DNA from: Sporocytophaga sp.
GTDB taxonomy: Bacteria; Bacteroidota; Bacteroidia; Cytophagales; Cytophagaceae
Reading direction: 5' to 3'
DNA: 64,000 nucleotides
Assembly (NCBI GenBank): GCA_024707265.1
Contig: JANQAB010000006.1
Coordinates: forward strand, 5,001 to 69,000
Positions within the stretch are counted from its first letter, which is position 1; each line of letters opens with the position of its first letter. A program made the position numbers and the translations under genes. Positions 19,577 through 31,034 of this stretch are shown piece after piece. Under the pieces are notes generated by a model. It worked only from the letters and a program-made list of their open reading frames with translations, was not told the DNA's origin and made no database searches.

Positions 19577-20218
19577 TTAAGGGATGTTCATGAACTTGTG
19601 AATCTGTAACGAAATATTCCATTGAGGATTACTTTTTACATATTCAATAATAAGCGGAAGCACTTCATTTTGTTTGGACCATTCCGGCTGCAGATAAAGC
19701 TTGCATTCAGGTTTTACCTGCCTGGCAAACTGCTCCGCCCATTCAAAATCAGATTTATTAAAAACGATAATTTTGAGCTCATCTGCATTTTCTATAACAG
19801 ATTGATGAGGAGCTTTAAACTTTTTAGGAGAAAGGCAAATCCAGTCCCATTTTCCGGAAAGAGGGTAAGCACCACTGGTTTCAATATGAGTTCTGAACTG
19901 AAATTGTTTTAAGGATTCTGTTAATTGCGCTAAGGGATATATCAAAGGTTCTCCACCTGTGATTACAGCCACTCTTCCGGTATGAACAGATGCGTACTTA
20001 GCAATTTCTTCAACTGAATAGACAGGATGTCCTTTTATTTCCCAGGATTCTTTTACATCACACCAGTGACATCCTACATCACACCCTGCAAGCCTGATAA
20101 AATATGCAGCATGCCCCTGAAAAAAACCTTCTCCCTGGATAGTATAAAAAGATTCCATCACCGGAAGGATGGAACCTGAATGTTCTAATATTTTATTAAG
20201 ATCTTGATTGATAGACAT
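19577..20218 (-). CDS. queE: 7-carboxy-7-deazaguanine synthase (radical SAM)
   Basis: Radical-SAM ring contraction that gives the 7-deazaguanine core of queuosine. The substrate loop [25 protein letters not shown] is followed by the cluster ligands C-x3-C-x2-C ([10 protein letters not shown]), then TGGEPLIYP and ETSGAYPL. I choose ATG 20218 (213 residues) over the 20236 start because the preceding AAAGGGTG is a better ribosome site. It overlaps the 3' end of folD by 23 bases, so the two are coupled. Confidence 0.88.
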   Translation of the reverse strand: MSINQDLNKILEHSGSILPVMESFYTIQGEGFFQGHAAYFIRLAGCDVGCHWCDVKESWEIKGHPVYSVEEIAKYASVHTGRVAVITGGEPLIYPLAQLTESLKQFQFRTHIETSGAYPLSGKWDWICLSPKKFKAPHQSVIENADELKIIVFNKSDFEWAEQFARQVKPECKLYLQPEWSKQNEVLPLIIEYVKSNPQWNISLQIHKFMNIP

Positions 20219-21092
20219 CACCCTTTGCCGAAGCAAGTGTATTTAATAAAAGAGAAGCAATAGTCATTGGCCCTACACCACCAGGAACCGGAGTTATATA
20301 GCTGCATTTAGGAGCGACTGCTTCAAAGTCTACATCTCCTTTAATAGCATAACCTGCTTTTTTAGAAGCATCAGGAACCCTGGTAGTCCCTACATCTATA
20401 ATCACAGCACCCTCTTTTACCATATCTGCTTTGATCAATCCTGGTATACCTACGGCAACAATAATGATATCCGCCTGACGAGTATAAAAAGCAAGATCAA
20501 CGGTATTTTTATGGCAAAGAGTCACTGTAGCATTTCCAGGCTCACTATCTCTAGCCATTAAGATACTCATTGGAGAACCAACAATGTTGCTTCTACCCAC
20601 CACGACACAATGTTTCCCTTTAGTATCGATTCCATAACGTTTTATAAGCATCAAGATACCGTTGGGGGTTGCAGAAATATGAGCTGGTAGTCCTTTGTTC
20701 ATCCTTCCAATGTTTACAGGGTGAAACCCATCAACATCCTTTTCCGGACGAATTCTTTCAGTTACCTTTTCTACTGAAATATGCTTTGGTAGTGGAAGCT
20801 GAACGATCAATCCATCTATTTCAGGATCATTATTTATTTCTTCTATTTTGGCAAGAAGCGTTTCTTCCGAGACACTGGATTCATAGGTAATAAGTGTAGA
20901 TCTGAAACCTACCTCTTCACAACTTTTAACCTTGCCACCAACATAAGTGTGACTTGCCCCATCATCCCCCACAAGTATTGCCGCCAGATGCGGAATTTTA
21001 CCTCCGTTATTTTTTATATTCTCTACAGCTACTGCTATTTCCTGTTTAATTTCAAGCGAAACTTTTTTTCCGTCGATCAGTTGGGTAGTCAT
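20196..21092 (-). CDS. folD: Bifunctional methylenetetrahydrofolate dehydrogenase/cyclohydrolase
   Basis: Interconverts 5,10-methylene-, methenyl- and 10-formyl-tetrahydrofolate. Signatures are [14 protein letters not shown] (catalytic Lys), [39 protein letters not shown] and the C-terminal [16 protein letters not shown]. 298 residues from ATG 21092 (start LIDGKKVS typical); an earlier ATG at 21107 is possible. It lies between lepA and queE in a compact minus-strand run. Confidence 0.95.
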   Translation of the reverse strand: MTTQLIDGKKVSLEIKQEIAVAVENIKNNGGKIPHLAAILVGDDGASHTYVGGKVKSCEEVGFRSTLITYESSVSEETLLAKIEEINNDPEIDGLIVQLPLPKHISVEKVTERIRPEKDVDGFHPVNIGRMNKGLPAHISATPNGILMLIKRYGIDTKGKHCVVVGRSNIVGSPMSILMARDSEPGNATVTLCHKNTVDLAFYTRQADIIIVAVGIPGLIKADMVKEGAVIIDVGTTRVPDASKKAGYAIKGDVDFEAVAPKCSYITPVPGGVGPMTIASLLLNTLASAKGDVYQSRS

Positions 21093-21138
21093 TTTTAATT
21101 CACTCATTGGTATTCGAAACAAATAATATTAGTCAATT

Positions 21139-22917
21139 TTAAGGACAAGCCATAAATGCCTCCTGAGGTATTTCCACATTACCCACCTGTCTCATTCTCT
21201 TCTTACCTTTTTTCTGCTTTTCAAGAAGTTTTCTCTTACGGGAGATATCTCCACCGTAACACTTCGCCAAAACGTCTTTTCTTAATGCTTTTACAGTTTC
21301 TCTGGAAATGATTTTTGCACCAATTGCCGCCTGGATTGCGATCTCAAATTGTTGTCTTGGAAGGAGTTCTTTCAGTTTTTCGCACAATTTTTTACCCCAA
21401 TCATATGCTTTATCTCTATGTACAATAGCAGAAAGTGCATCAACTTTTTCTCCATTGAGCAGAATATCAAGTTTTACCATCGTAGACTCACGGTATCCAA
21501 TCAATTCATAGTCTAGTGAAGCATAACCTTTAGAAACCGTTTTCAATTTGTCAAAGAAATCAAATACCATTTCAGAAAGAGGCATTTCAAAGATCATTTC
21601 TACTCTGTCAGTAGTCAGATAAACCTGATTTCTCAGCATACCTCTTTTCTCCATGCAAAGAGTCATAATAGAGCCAATGTATTCAGATTTTGTAATGATC
21701 TGTGCTTTGATGAAGGGTTCTTCTATCCGGTTAAGTTTTGAAGGATCTAACATTTCTGAAGGAGCATTTACAATATGTTTATTACCGCTATTGTCAAATG
21801 CGTGAAACGACACAGAAGGAACAGTAGTTATAACAGTCTGGTCAAATTCTCTTTCCAAACGTTCCTGAATAATTTCCATGTGTAGCATTCCAAGGAAACC
21901 GCAACGGAAGCCAAATCCTAATGCTGCTGAAGTTTCAGGTTCCCAGACAAGGGATGCATCATTCAGTTGAAGTTTCTCAATAGCTTCTCTTAAATCCTCA
22001 TAATCACTTGTTTCAACCGGATACACTCCGGCAAAAACCATTGGTTTTACATCTTCAAAACCAACAATGGCTTCTTTTGTAGGATTATCAAAGCTTGTTA
22101 TTGTATCACCAACTTTGACCTCTTTCGCACTTTTAATACCAGAGATAAGATACCCCACATCACCTGCTTCAATCAACGCACGTGGTTCTTTTTCAAGTTT
22201 TAAAATGCCTATTTCATCAGCATGATAGACGGTATCTGTAGCTACGAATTTTACTTTATCTCCTTTTTTGATTGTTCCATTTAAAACTCTGAATATTACT
22301 TCAATACCTCTGAATGAATTATAAACTGAGTCAAAAATCAGAGCTTGTAAAGGAGCTGTTTTATCTCCTTTGGGAGCTGGAATTCTCTCAACTATTGCTT
22401 CAAGCACCTTGTCTACTCCGGTTCCGTCCTTACCGCTGGCAGGAATAATTGATTCTCTTAAGCATCCAACAAGATCTACCATTTGATCCTTTACCTCTTC
22501 AGGCATAGCACCAGGAAGGTCAATTTTATTTAATACCGGAATTATTTCAAGATCGTGCTCAAGTGCAAGGTATAAATTTGAAATAGTCTGAGCCTGAATA
22601 CCTTGAGATGCGTCTACTAAAAGTAAAACACCTTCACAGGCAGCTATAGACCTGGAAACCTCATAAGAAAAGTCAACGTGACCGGGTGTATCTATCAGAT
22701 TAAGTACGTAGGTTTTTCCTTTGTACACATAGTTCATCTGGATAGCATGACTCTTTATGGTAATCCCCCTTTCTCGCTCAAGATCCATATTATCAAGGAC
22801 CTGGGCCTGCATTTCCCTTTTAGATACAGTATTGGTAAATTCTAAAAGTCGATCCGCAAGAGTACTTTTTCCGTGATCAATGTGAGCTATGATGCAAAAG
22901 TTTCTAATATTTTCCAT
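21139..22917 (-). CDS. lepA: Elongation factor 4 (back-translocase GTPase)
   Basis: Ribosome-binding GTPase related to EF-G. 592 residues. G1 AHIDHGKST near the N-terminus, [12 protein letters not shown]3 [15 protein letters not shown] and NKIDLPGA are intact. The LepA-specific C-terminal domain is present with [31 protein letters not shown] residues (written here in part as [13 protein letters not shown]). The gene is followed 46 bases later by folD on the same strand. Confidence 0.97.
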   Translation of the reverse strand: MENIRNFCIIAHIDHGKSTLADRLLEFTNTVSKREMQAQVLDNMDLERERGITIKSHAIQMNYVYKGKTYVLNLIDTPGHVDFSYEVSRSIAACEGVLLLVDASQGIQAQTISNLYLALEHDLEIIPVLNKIDLPGAMPEEVKDQMVDLVGCLRESIIPASGKDGTGVDKVLEAIVERIPAPKGDKTAPLQALIFDSVYNSFRGIEVIFRVLNGTIKKGDKVKFVATDTVYHADEIGILKLEKEPRALIEAGDVGYLISGIKSAKEVKVGDTITSFDNPTKEAIVGFEDVKPMVFAGVYPVETSDYEDLREAIEKLQLNDASLVWEPETSAALGFGFRCGFLGMLHMEIIQERLEREFDQTVITTVPSVSFHAFDNSGNKHIVNAPSEMLDPSKLNRIEEPFIKAQIITKSEYIGSIMTLCMEKRGMLRNQVYLTTDRVEMIFEMPLSEMVFDFFDKLKTVSKGYASLDYELIGYRESTMVKLDILLNGEKVDALSAIVHRDKAYDWGKKLCEKLKELLPRQQFEIAIQAAIGAKIISRETVKALRKDVLAKCYGGDISRKRKLLEKQKKGKKRMRQVGNVEIPQEAFMACP

Positions 22918-23054
22918 TTCAGTAAATCAACTACAAAGTTATGAATTCTGGATACTAAAAAAATAATACCCCGTTTAATATTTATCTAATTGTTTTAATA
23001 ATTTTTAATATTTAAAATTGTCTTTTTCGTATATGTAGGAGGAATTGTGTATTC

Positions 23055-25364
23055 ATGAATAGAATGAGCAAGAATAAGACCCTGGAGGATCTATATTATT
23101 CCTTCCCCGCACAACTTTTGATTAATCACTTCAAGAAAAATCAGATACTCCTGGCTTTGTGGTTCGTTCTGTTTGGTTTTGTCACTTCAAACATTGGTAA
23201 CATCCTTGGAATTCCTTATTTGTTCCTTGACCCGGAATACATGAATCAGGTTAATTATAAAGGCTTTCTGATAATTGGTGTAGCCGTTGGAATATTTATC
23301 CTATCCTTCCATATCACAACGTATATACTTGATAGTTACCGCTTTAACTTTCTAGGCACTGTTGCCCGCCCTTTTACAAAGTTCTGCCTGAATAACAGTA
23401 TTATACCACTGGCATTTCTAATAGTTTATTCAATCAATATTGTTCGCTTTCAGTTCAAAAGTGGTTTTCAAACCAATACACAAATTTTTCTCGAAGTAGC
23501 TAGTTTTCTTTTAGGTGTGGGTGTTACGCTTTTCTTATTGCTTTTTTACTTCAGTTCTACGAATAAGGATATATTCAAGGAGCTGGCTTCAAACCTTGAC
23601 AGGCAACTAAAGAAGACTAACATTAACAGAGTCAATGTATTAAGGAAATTAAAAAATGCTAAAAAGAACAAATACATTGTAAATCATTACCTGGATTTTC
23701 CTTTTAAATTCGTCAAGGTCGAACCTTACAAAAATTATGATAAGGAAATTTTATTAAAGGTATTTGATCAGAATCACCTGAATGCAGTAATTGTTGAAAT
23801 TTTTGTAATTATTGTCATTATCATTCTCGGACTTTTCAGAGATAATTCTTATTTCCAGATACCTGCTGCTGCAAGCTGCATACTTTTCTTCTCGATCTTC
23901 ATCATGTTTACCGGTGCATTTTCTTATTGGTTAAGAGGGTGGGCGATTACTGCCCTGGTTGCAGCCTTGGTGATTTTTAACTTTCTGGTAAAATATGACA
24001 TTATCAATTCCAAATACCAGGCTTATGGCATCAACTACAATAATACTCCCGCAGAATATAGCCTCGAAAGACTTAACGATCTGAGTAGTGATTCAAATTT
24101 TAAAACTGACACCGATTCGACTACACTTATTCTGAACAACTGGAAAAATAAATTTACAGGACCAGAAAAACCTAAAATGGTATTTATCTGTGTCAGTGGA
24201 GGCGGACAAAGGGCTGCTGCCTGGACTACAAGAACATTGCAATATGTAGACAGCACACTTAACGGAGGATTACTGGACCATTCCATTCTTATGACAGGGG
24301 CCTCCGGAGGAATGGTAGGTGCCAGTTACTTCAGAGAACTTTATCTTAGGAAAAAACAGGGAGAAAACATTGATCTTTATTCAGAATATGCCTTTAAGAA
24401 CATCACCAAAGATGTACTCAATCCTGTCATTTTCAGCCTTGTTGTAAACGACATTTTCTTCCGGTTCCAGAAATTTAACTATGGAAATTATGAATATCTC
24501 AAAGACAGAGGTTATGCATTCGAAGAACAACTTAATAGCAACCTTGAACATGTGCTTGATAAAAAGGTCTGCGATTATAAAATTCCGGAACAGAATGCGC
24601 TTATTCCTTTGATTATTATGTCTCCAACTGTCATTAACGATGGAAGGAAATTATTCATTTCCAGCCAACATTGCAGTTATATGTCGACCTCTCCTCCAGA
24701 AGAAGTTGACCTGAATCAGAAGATAAAAGGAATTGAGTTTCAAAGGTTTTATGAAAAGCAAGACGCTAAAAATTTGCGCTTTTTAAGCGCAATGCGTATG
24801 AGTGCAACCTTCCCATATGTTACTCCTAATGTGCAACTTCCCAGTTCACCACCAATGGAAATAATGGATGCAGGGATTGCTGACAACTTTGGAATCAGGG
24901 ATGCGGTGAGATTTTTATATGTATTCAAAGAATGGATTAGTGAGAATACCAGTGGAGTTGTGTTTGTGTGCATAAGAGATTCCCAGAAAGATAGTCCGAT
25001 CGAGAAAAAAGTAGAGACATCTATTTTTCAAAAAATGTTTACACCAATTGGAAGTTTATATAATAATTGGGATTATCTTCAAGACTTCAACAACGACAAC
25101 CTGATTGAAGGCGCTTATGGATGGTTTAATGGAAAGATTCATGTTGTAAATTTTGAATACATTCCCAAACCAAGATATTGGGGCATTTTAAAAGAAAAGA
25201 AAATTAATCCGGAAGAAGTTGAAAAGAAAGAAACTGCTGATAGAGCTGTTTTAAGCTGGCATTTAACAACCAGGGAAAAACAAAGTTTACAAAGAACTAT
25301 ATTAGAGAATAACAATCAGGAATCTTTAAATCACTTAAAAAAGCTATTATTTGATCAGAAATGA
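23055..25364 (+). CDS. Membrane-anchored patatin-like phospholipase family protein
   Basis: 769 residues. The N-terminal 330 hold several transmembrane segments (LLALWFVLFGFVTSNIG, GFLIIGVAVGIFILSF, ILFFSIFIMFTGAFSY and others). The C-terminal part is a patatin-type acyl hydrolase: the glycine-rich oxyanion motif SGGGQRAA, nucleophile Ser in GASGG and the dyad Asp in DAGIADNFG. Substrate and side of the membrane are unknown; lipid remodelling is a reasonable guess. A good AGGAGG site lies 12 bases before ATG 23055. Its stop overlaps the next gene's ATG by four bases (ATGA), so the two are coupled. Confidence 0.85.
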   Translation: MNRMSKNKTLEDLYYSFPAQLLINHFKKNQILLALWFVLFGFVTSNIGNILGIPYLFLDPEYMNQVNYKGFLIIGVAVGIFILSFHITTYILDSYRFNFLGTVARPFTKFCLNNSIIPLAFLIVYSINIVRFQFKSGFQTNTQIFLEVASFLLGVGVTLFLLLFYFSSTNKDIFKELASNLDRQLKKTNINRVNVLRKLKNAKKNKYIVNHYLDFPFKFVKVEPYKNYDKEILLKVFDQNHLNAVIVEIFVIIVIIILGLFRDNSYFQIPAAASCILFFSIFIMFTGAFSYWLRGWAITALVAALVIFNFLVKYDIINSKYQAYGINYNNTPAEYSLERLNDLSSDSNFKTDTDSTTLILNNWKNKFTGPEKPKMVFICVSGGGQRAAAWTTRTLQYVDSTLNGGLLDHSILMTGASGGMVGASYFRELYLRKKQGENIDLYSEYAFKNITKDVLNPVIFSLVVNDIFFRFQKFNYGNYEYLKDRGYAFEEQLNSNLEHVLDKKVCDYKIPEQNALIPLIIMSPTVINDGRKLFISSQHCSYMSTSPPEEVDLNQKIKGIEFQRFYEKQDAKNLRFLSAMRMSATFPYVTPNVQLPSSPPMEIMDAGIADNFGIRDAVRFLYVFKEWISENTSGVVFVCIRDSQKDSPIEKKVETSIFQKMFTPIGSLYNNWDYLQDFNNDNLIEGAYGWFNGKIHVVNFEYIPKPRYWGILKEKKINPEEVEKKETADRAVLSWHLTTREKQSLQRTILENNNQESLNHLKKLLFDQK

Positions 25365-27777
25365 AAAATGTTTCCCCTGTACTTTTAAAAAAGTTAACAA
25401 GCACAGGGATTTTTATAATCCTGCTTTTTTTATCCCAAGCCCTAATTGCACAAACAGACACATTAAAAGGAAATGTAAAAGAAACCTTTTCAGGGAACAG
25501 TTTACCTTTCGTCCAAATAAGAGTTAATGACTCCATCGATTATTTATCAGATATAGATGGAAATTTTCTTATCGAAAATAAATCCATGTTAAAGAAGGTA
25601 ACATTTGACCTCTATATGCATAGACCTGTCACCCTCTATCCTCCTTTTGACAGTGTCCTGTCAGTAAAACTTAACAAGTTTCTCTTTTTTGAAATATCAA
25701 AGGATTCTGATCCTATTGCTCCGGAGATAATTAAAAGGGTAATGGATCATAAAGATCTGAATAATCCTGAGAAGATGCATTATTATAGTTATAAAACCTA
25801 TAATAAATTCAGTCTTGCTACAACTGAAGTTGAAAAATCAAATAAGTTTCTCAGTACCATTTTTAAGAAATTTTCTCTTTCATTTAAAAAGTTAAAAGAA
25901 GAACAGCATTTTATTCTGATTGAGACTTCAAGCGAAAAAAAAATTTATAGACCAATTACATCAGAGAGAAGAGCTTAACGGTGCCAAATCTTCAGGAATT
26001 GATCTTCCTTTGCTGATGGTTCAGGCCAATCAGGTACAGAATGCTTCTCTATATAAAGATTATCTGAACATTGCAGGGAAAAGCTATCCTAGCCCTCTTA
26101 ACAGAGATGTATTTCACAGATATGCCTTCAACTTGATCGATACCATTTATCCCAATAAGGACACTGTTTATGTTATTAAGTTTAATCCGCGGAGTGATCG
26201 ATATTTTGATGGATTGAAGGGCACTGTTTTTATTAACACGAATAAGTATGCGATACAGCATTTAAATGTCTCTCCATATGAAGAAGGAAAAATTGAGATA
26301 AAACTACTTCAATCTTATTTATTTCATACAGACAAAAATGTCTGGTTCCCCTCCAGAACAAGAACTGTTATCGTATTTTCAAGAGGAACAGAAAAGTATA
26401 TAGCTAATGGCAATTCATACATATTTGATGTCAATCTCAATGCTTATCTTAATAAAAAAGCATTTAATGAAGTAATTCTCAATTACTCCGAGCGCGCAAA
26501 CAAAAAAGGTGAGCAGTATTGGAAGGTTACAAGAAAAGAACCTCTTACCCATGCTGATTCTATAACTTATTATTACTTTGAATCATTTAAGTATAAAAAA
26601 GATGTCGAGAATTTTCTGACATTCGGAGAAAAAAGTTTTTTATGGAGAAATTCCTTTTCGGAAAATAGATATAGATGTAAACAGACTCCTGACATTTAAC
26701 AAAGTAGAAGGAACCAGGATTGGTTTCGGAGCTCATACCAACGAAAAATATTCAGATAAAATTAAATATGGAGGGTATATTGGTTATGGTATAAGAGATC
26801 AAAAATTCAAATACGGAGCTGACTTTACTTATAAACCCTTTTATGATGTTCCGCTGTCTTTTAATGCAAGGTTCTCTTATGACTTAAGAGAGGCGGGAGC
26901 CAATTTTTATCCTTATAACAGATATCAGTACAGCAGTGAAGCTTTAAGAAAATTCTGGTTAAGAATATTGGACCTTGTATTTGAACAGGAAAACTCAGTC
27001 TTTTATCATCCATTTAAAAACATGGATATGATGGTGTCCTTCGACAATAGTCAGCACAGACCAACTTACGATTATGTTTATCGGGGCACCGACAGTTTAA
27101 AATTTAATTTTACAGAATTCAAATTTGGATTTCGATATGCATTTGGGGAACAATATTTCAATGTATTAAAAAGGAAATATCCTCAGCCTACTAACTACCC
27201 TGTTATTTCATTTATTTGGCAGAAAGGCATTAAGAAAGGTGTAAGCGGAGATTTTAGTTATAATCGATTTGCTTTAAAGATAGAGGAAACATTGAGAATA
27301 CTTTTCCTTGGAAAAACCGGAATACAATTAGAGACCGGTTTAATTACCGGAGATGCTCCATATATGAAACTCTATAACCAGAAAGGTAGCTATAGGAACA
27401 CGTCAGTTGTGTTTCATAATAGTTTTGAAACAATGAAATTCAATGAGTTTTTGAGCAACAAATATGCGAGCTTGTTCTTTTCTCATGATTTTGGAAAGTT
27501 ATTTATTACTAAGTCCATCACACCTTCCTTATGGATCATCAATAATATCGGAATAGGAAGTTTAAATCATCCGGAATATCATCAGCAGATTCCCTTTAAA
27601 ACAATGGAGAAAGGATATATGGAAGGAGGTTCTTTTCTGAACAACGTAATTGTTATAAATCTAGCTGGTTTAAGGGTAGGTATAGGTGCCGGTGTATTCT
27701 TAAGATATGGCCCTTATGCATTACCTCATTTTGGAGATAACTTTGTATTCAAGTTTGCTACTAACTTCTTTTTATAG
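25361..27777 (+). CDS. DUF5686/carboxypeptidase-regulatory-like outer-membrane protein, two frameshifts
   Basis: 804 residues when joined. A signal peptide (IILLFLSQALIAQ) is followed by a CarboxypepD-regulatory-like domain (LKGNVKETFSGNSLPFVQIRV, SDIDGNFLI), then a long beta-rich region ending in FKFATNFFL, an outer-membrane barrel-like terminus, as in DUF5686 proteins. Frame breaks: nine A at 25935-25943 (eight expected; restores SSEKKFIDQLHQ) and one extra base near 26655-26658 (restores KIDIDVNRLLTFNKVEG). The total then divides by three. Translationally coupled to the patatin gene, suggesting a joint envelope role; function unknown. Confidence 0.78.
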
Positions 27778-27783
27778 AGTCTA

Positions 27784-29760
27784 TTATTTCTTCTTAAAGA
27801 CCTCCTTTACATCTTCAAGATAGGCTCTCAGAAGTTCCGCAACACTCCAGGCCTGAGCAACACAACCTTTAGGAGCATAAGGTTCATTTCCGTCAAATAT
27901 CTCCGATATGCTGCCTATTGCTGCTTCACTGAGATGATATTGAAAATTTTGAATCCATTGCTCTACGTCCCGTCTTCCTTTATCTCCTTCAAGTCTTACC
28001 TTTGCTGTAATGTATGGTCCTATCAACCATCCCCACACAGTTCCCTGGTGATATGCCCCATCTCTTGCAAGCCGATCTCCGGAATAATTGCCTTTGTATT
28101 GAGGATCATCAGGAGACAAGCTTCTTAATCCAACCGGAGTTAAAAGTTTTTCTTCTGTTATCTTTAGTATTGAAACTGATAGTTCATTATCCAGAAGCGG
28201 ATAAGGCAAACTGATAGCAAAAAGCATATTTGGCCTTACAGAACTGTTGTGTTCATATTGATTTATATAATCATACAGATACCCCTGATCTTTTATTACA
28301 AAAGTATCAAGGAAAGCATTCTTAATATGTCCTGCCCTTTCATAAAACTGACGACTAGCCTTCAATTCACCCTTGAGATCAGCCAGTTCACCCAGAATCA
28401 TCAGAGCATTGTACCAAAGTGCATTGATTTCAACTGCCTTGCCTTCTCTTGGCGTTACAACCCAATTGCCAATTTTTGCATCCATCCAGGTAAGCTGAAC
28501 ACCATGCTGACCGGCATATAAAAGACCATCTTCCTGAACCTTTATATTATATCTTGTACCTCGATCATGCCATTGAATAATATCTTTCAAAGAAGAATAG
28601 AGGTCTTTTAGAACAAAAGTTTTATCTCCCGAATAATCGAGGTATTTTTTAATTGCAATAAAGAACCATAAAGTTGCATCCACGGTGTTGTATTCCGGTT
28701 CTTCCCCCACATCAGGAAATCTGTTGGGAATCATTCCCATATCAATACTTTTGGCAAATGCTTTAAGTATTTTCTTGGCCTCATCAAACCTCCCTGTAAC
28801 CAGACAAATTCCCGGAAGTGAAATCATCGTATCCCTTCCCCAGTCAGAGAACCAATGGTAGCCAGCAATAATTGTTTTAAGATTCTTTCCTCTCTTCACC
28901 ACAAATTGATCAGCAGCTATAGCAAGTCTTTGAGAAAGGTCATCTTTAAACGGAATATTTCTTGTGATTTTTTCCCTACGTTTTCTTTCGAAGGAAATCA
29001 GTTTAAACGGATCTTTTCTTGAAGGATCCTTGTCTGAAATAATTACTCCGATTTTATTTCCCTGTTTCAGTTTAACACTGAAATTCCCATAACTAAACAA
29101 GTCTTCGGAAAACTGGAGACCTCGGTTTTGTTCTTCCCTGTACTCAAAATTAAGAAACCATGCCGGAGTAAATTTAAAATTAGAATTTTTAAGAAATATA
29201 TAGGATGGTGGTAAACCTTCATAAGGATCCATTTTCAGAACTCCATTTCCAAATACAGCTTCCCACTTTAAACTTTTATTCTCTTTAATTAATCCGTGAT
29301 AATCCCTGTAAGAAATAAAAGGCTTTAATTCCAGCTCAAACTCATCAACTGCTTTCTTTACTTCATAAGTGACCACGATTGTATTTTCTTCATAGATAGC
29401 AGCAATCGTTTTTACTATTTCAATATTATCTCCGATTTTATAATGGAATACAGGAAAATACTCCTGCTCATATTTTTCAAAATATTCCAGACCACTAGCA
29501 CATATGTTGGAAGGAAATTGATTGGCACTTAACTCGAATTTTACTCCTTTAAACTTAATAAACTCCTCGAGTTTTGAAATCAAAACCATTCTTCCCACCG
29601 GAGGGTTAGTGGCAACAACAAACATCCCATGATAACTTCTGGTATTGGCACCGGATAAAGATCCGCTTGCCCATCCCCCTAAGCCATTCGTTTCCAACCA
29701 CTCTCTGGAAGAAGCTTTAGAAAAATCCTTTATGATATCGTCGCTGATGGTAATTTTCAT
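27784..29760 (-). CDS. Glycogen debranching enzyme (amylo-alpha-1,6-glucosidase family)
   Basis: Removes alpha-1,6 branches from glycogen. 658 residues. The N-terminal domain starts with SSREWLETNGLGGWASGSLSGANTR-type sequence, where NGLGGWASGSL and RSYHGMFV are family hallmarks. The (alpha/alpha)6 catalytic domain has HWFSDWGRDTMISLPG, TVDATLWFF and YHQGTVWGWLIGPYI. It stands alone here, convergent with the DUF5686 gene; the branching enzyme glgB is 23 kb away at 52476, so glycogen metabolism is present but scattered. Confidence 0.9.
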   Translation of the reverse strand: MKITISDDIIKDFSKASSREWLETNGLGGWASGSLSGANTRSYHGMFVVATNPPVGRMVLISKLEEFIKFKGVKFELSANQFPSNICASGLEYFEKYEQEYFPVFHYKIGDNIEIVKTIAAIYEENTIVVTYEVKKAVDEFELELKPFISYRDYHGLIKENKSLKWEAVFGNGVLKMDPYEGLPPSYIFLKNSNFKFTPAWFLNFEYREEQNRGLQFSEDLFSYGNFSVKLKQGNKIGVIISDKDPSRKDPFKLISFERKRREKITRNIPFKDDLSQRLAIAADQFVVKRGKNLKTIIAGYHWFSDWGRDTMISLPGICLVTGRFDEAKKILKAFAKSIDMGMIPNRFPDVGEEPEYNTVDATLWFFIAIKKYLDYSGDKTFVLKDLYSSLKDIIQWHDRGTRYNIKVQEDGLLYAGQHGVQLTWMDAKIGNWVVTPREGKAVEINALWYNALMILGELADLKGELKASRQFYERAGHIKNAFLDTFVIKDQGYLYDYINQYEHNSSVRPNMLFAISLPYPLLDNELSVSILKITEEKLLTPVGLRSLSPDDPQYKGNYSGDRLARDGAYHQGTVWGWLIGPYITAKVRLEGDKGRRDVEQWIQNFQYHLSEAAIGSISEIFDGNEPYAPKGCVAQAWSVAELLRAYLEDVKEVFKKK

Positions 29761-29950
29761 TGGTCTGAAAAATAAAACTCCAATTATACTGACTTAAATT
29801 TGACAATTTTATTTATTTATTCATAAGAATACTCTTAAATAAAAGCCAGCTAAAGTAAAATAGGGAAAGCTAAATAATGTTTAATTTTACTTCGTTCCAA
29901 ATCATAGTACCCACCCTCTTCAATTTTAATACAGATAATAAGTCGGAAAT

Positions 29951-31024
29951 ATGTATCTTTTGAGAAACTATATTGAGAAATACATACAGATGTCCTGTTT
30001 CAGACTGGTCGCTTTAATAACCATTTCATTGTCAACACATTTAAGTTTCTCCCAAGACCAAAACAGCAAACAACAAAAGTACGACACGCTCTACATCATA
30101 AGTTATTCGAATTTGCTTACTGCAAAAGCGACCTTTATTACCAGAGGTAATTACTTTAATATTTATGACAAAAACAGTAAAAGAAGTTTAAAGTATAAAC
30201 CGAATGAAAATCTTGCAATAGGATTAGCAGGTTATCACAAGAAAGTTGGTCTTGAATTAGCCTTCAATATCCCTTTCATCAATAATGATAATGATAAGTA
30301 TGGTAAAACATACCAAAGAGCTTTGAATGCCAGCAGATATGGAAGGAAAACAATTATCGATCTGAACCTTCAGTCTTACAAAGGCTTTTACATTGAAAAT
30401 CCAAAAGAACTAAATCCTTCATGGAATTCAAAATTTGATCCCTATCCTAAAAGACCGGATATTTCCACCTTAGCCTTAGGAGGAAGTTTTTATTATATTC
30501 TTAATTCCAGCCGTTTTTCATATCGGGCTGCATTTATCCAGGACGAAGCACAGAAGCAAAGAGCTGGCTCTCTTCTGCTTGGCGGGTATTTAAACTTCTT
30601 TAACCTTCAGTCTGATTCAAGCATTATACCCAAACAGCTTCAGTCAGCTTTTAACGACAGAGCATATCTGATCAAAGGAAAAACACTAACATTTGGTGCC
30701 GGAGTTGGTTATGCCTATACATTAGTAATCCGTAAGCATTTCTTTATAACGCTTTCTGCAATTCCGGGAATTGCATTAGTAAATTTTGAAGGACAAAAAG
30801 AAAACATGGATTATTTTTATTCTAAAACAAAAATTGCATTAAGGTCCCAGATTCGTTTTGCCACAGGATACAATGGAGGTAAGTTCTATGCCGGGCTCAA
30901 TTTAACGACTGATAATATTTCAATGGACAATTCAGAACAATCATCAATAAATTACCACCTCGGCAACATCAGATTTTATGCAGGCCGACGTTTTGACTTA
31001 AGTAAAATCATAAGTAAATTTTAA
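29951..31024 (+). CDS. DUF4421 family protein, probably secreted/outer membrane
   Basis: 357 residues with a signal peptide (LVALITISLSTHLSFSQ). The mature part contains the DUF4421-like KYKPNENLAIGLAGYHKKVGLELAF and DLNLQSYKGFYIEN, and alternating beta-strand patterns that suggest a barrel. Function is unknown. A second ATG at 29990 would give a shorter, more typical signal peptide and may be the true start. The gene begins a three-gene plus-strand group; the next gene follows by 10 bases. The 190 bases upstream hold no gene I can see. Confidence 0.7.
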   Translation: MYLLRNYIEKYIQMSCFRLVALITISLSTHLSFSQDQNSKQQKYDTLYIISYSNLLTAKATFITRGNYFNIYDKNSKRSLKYKPNENLAIGLAGYHKKVGLELAFNIPFINNDNDKYGKTYQRALNASRYGRKTIIDLNLQSYKGFYIENPKELNPSWNSKFDPYPKRPDISTLALGGSFYYILNSSRFSYRAAFIQDEAQKQRAGSLLLGGYLNFFNLQSDSSIIPKQLQSAFNDRAYLIKGKTLTFGAGVGYAYTLVIRKHFFITLSAIPGIALVNFEGQKENMDYFYSKTKIALRSQIRFATGYNGGKFYAGLNLTTDNISMDNSEQSSINYHLGNIRFYAGRRFDLSKIISKF

Positions 31025-31034
31025 TCTTTATTTT

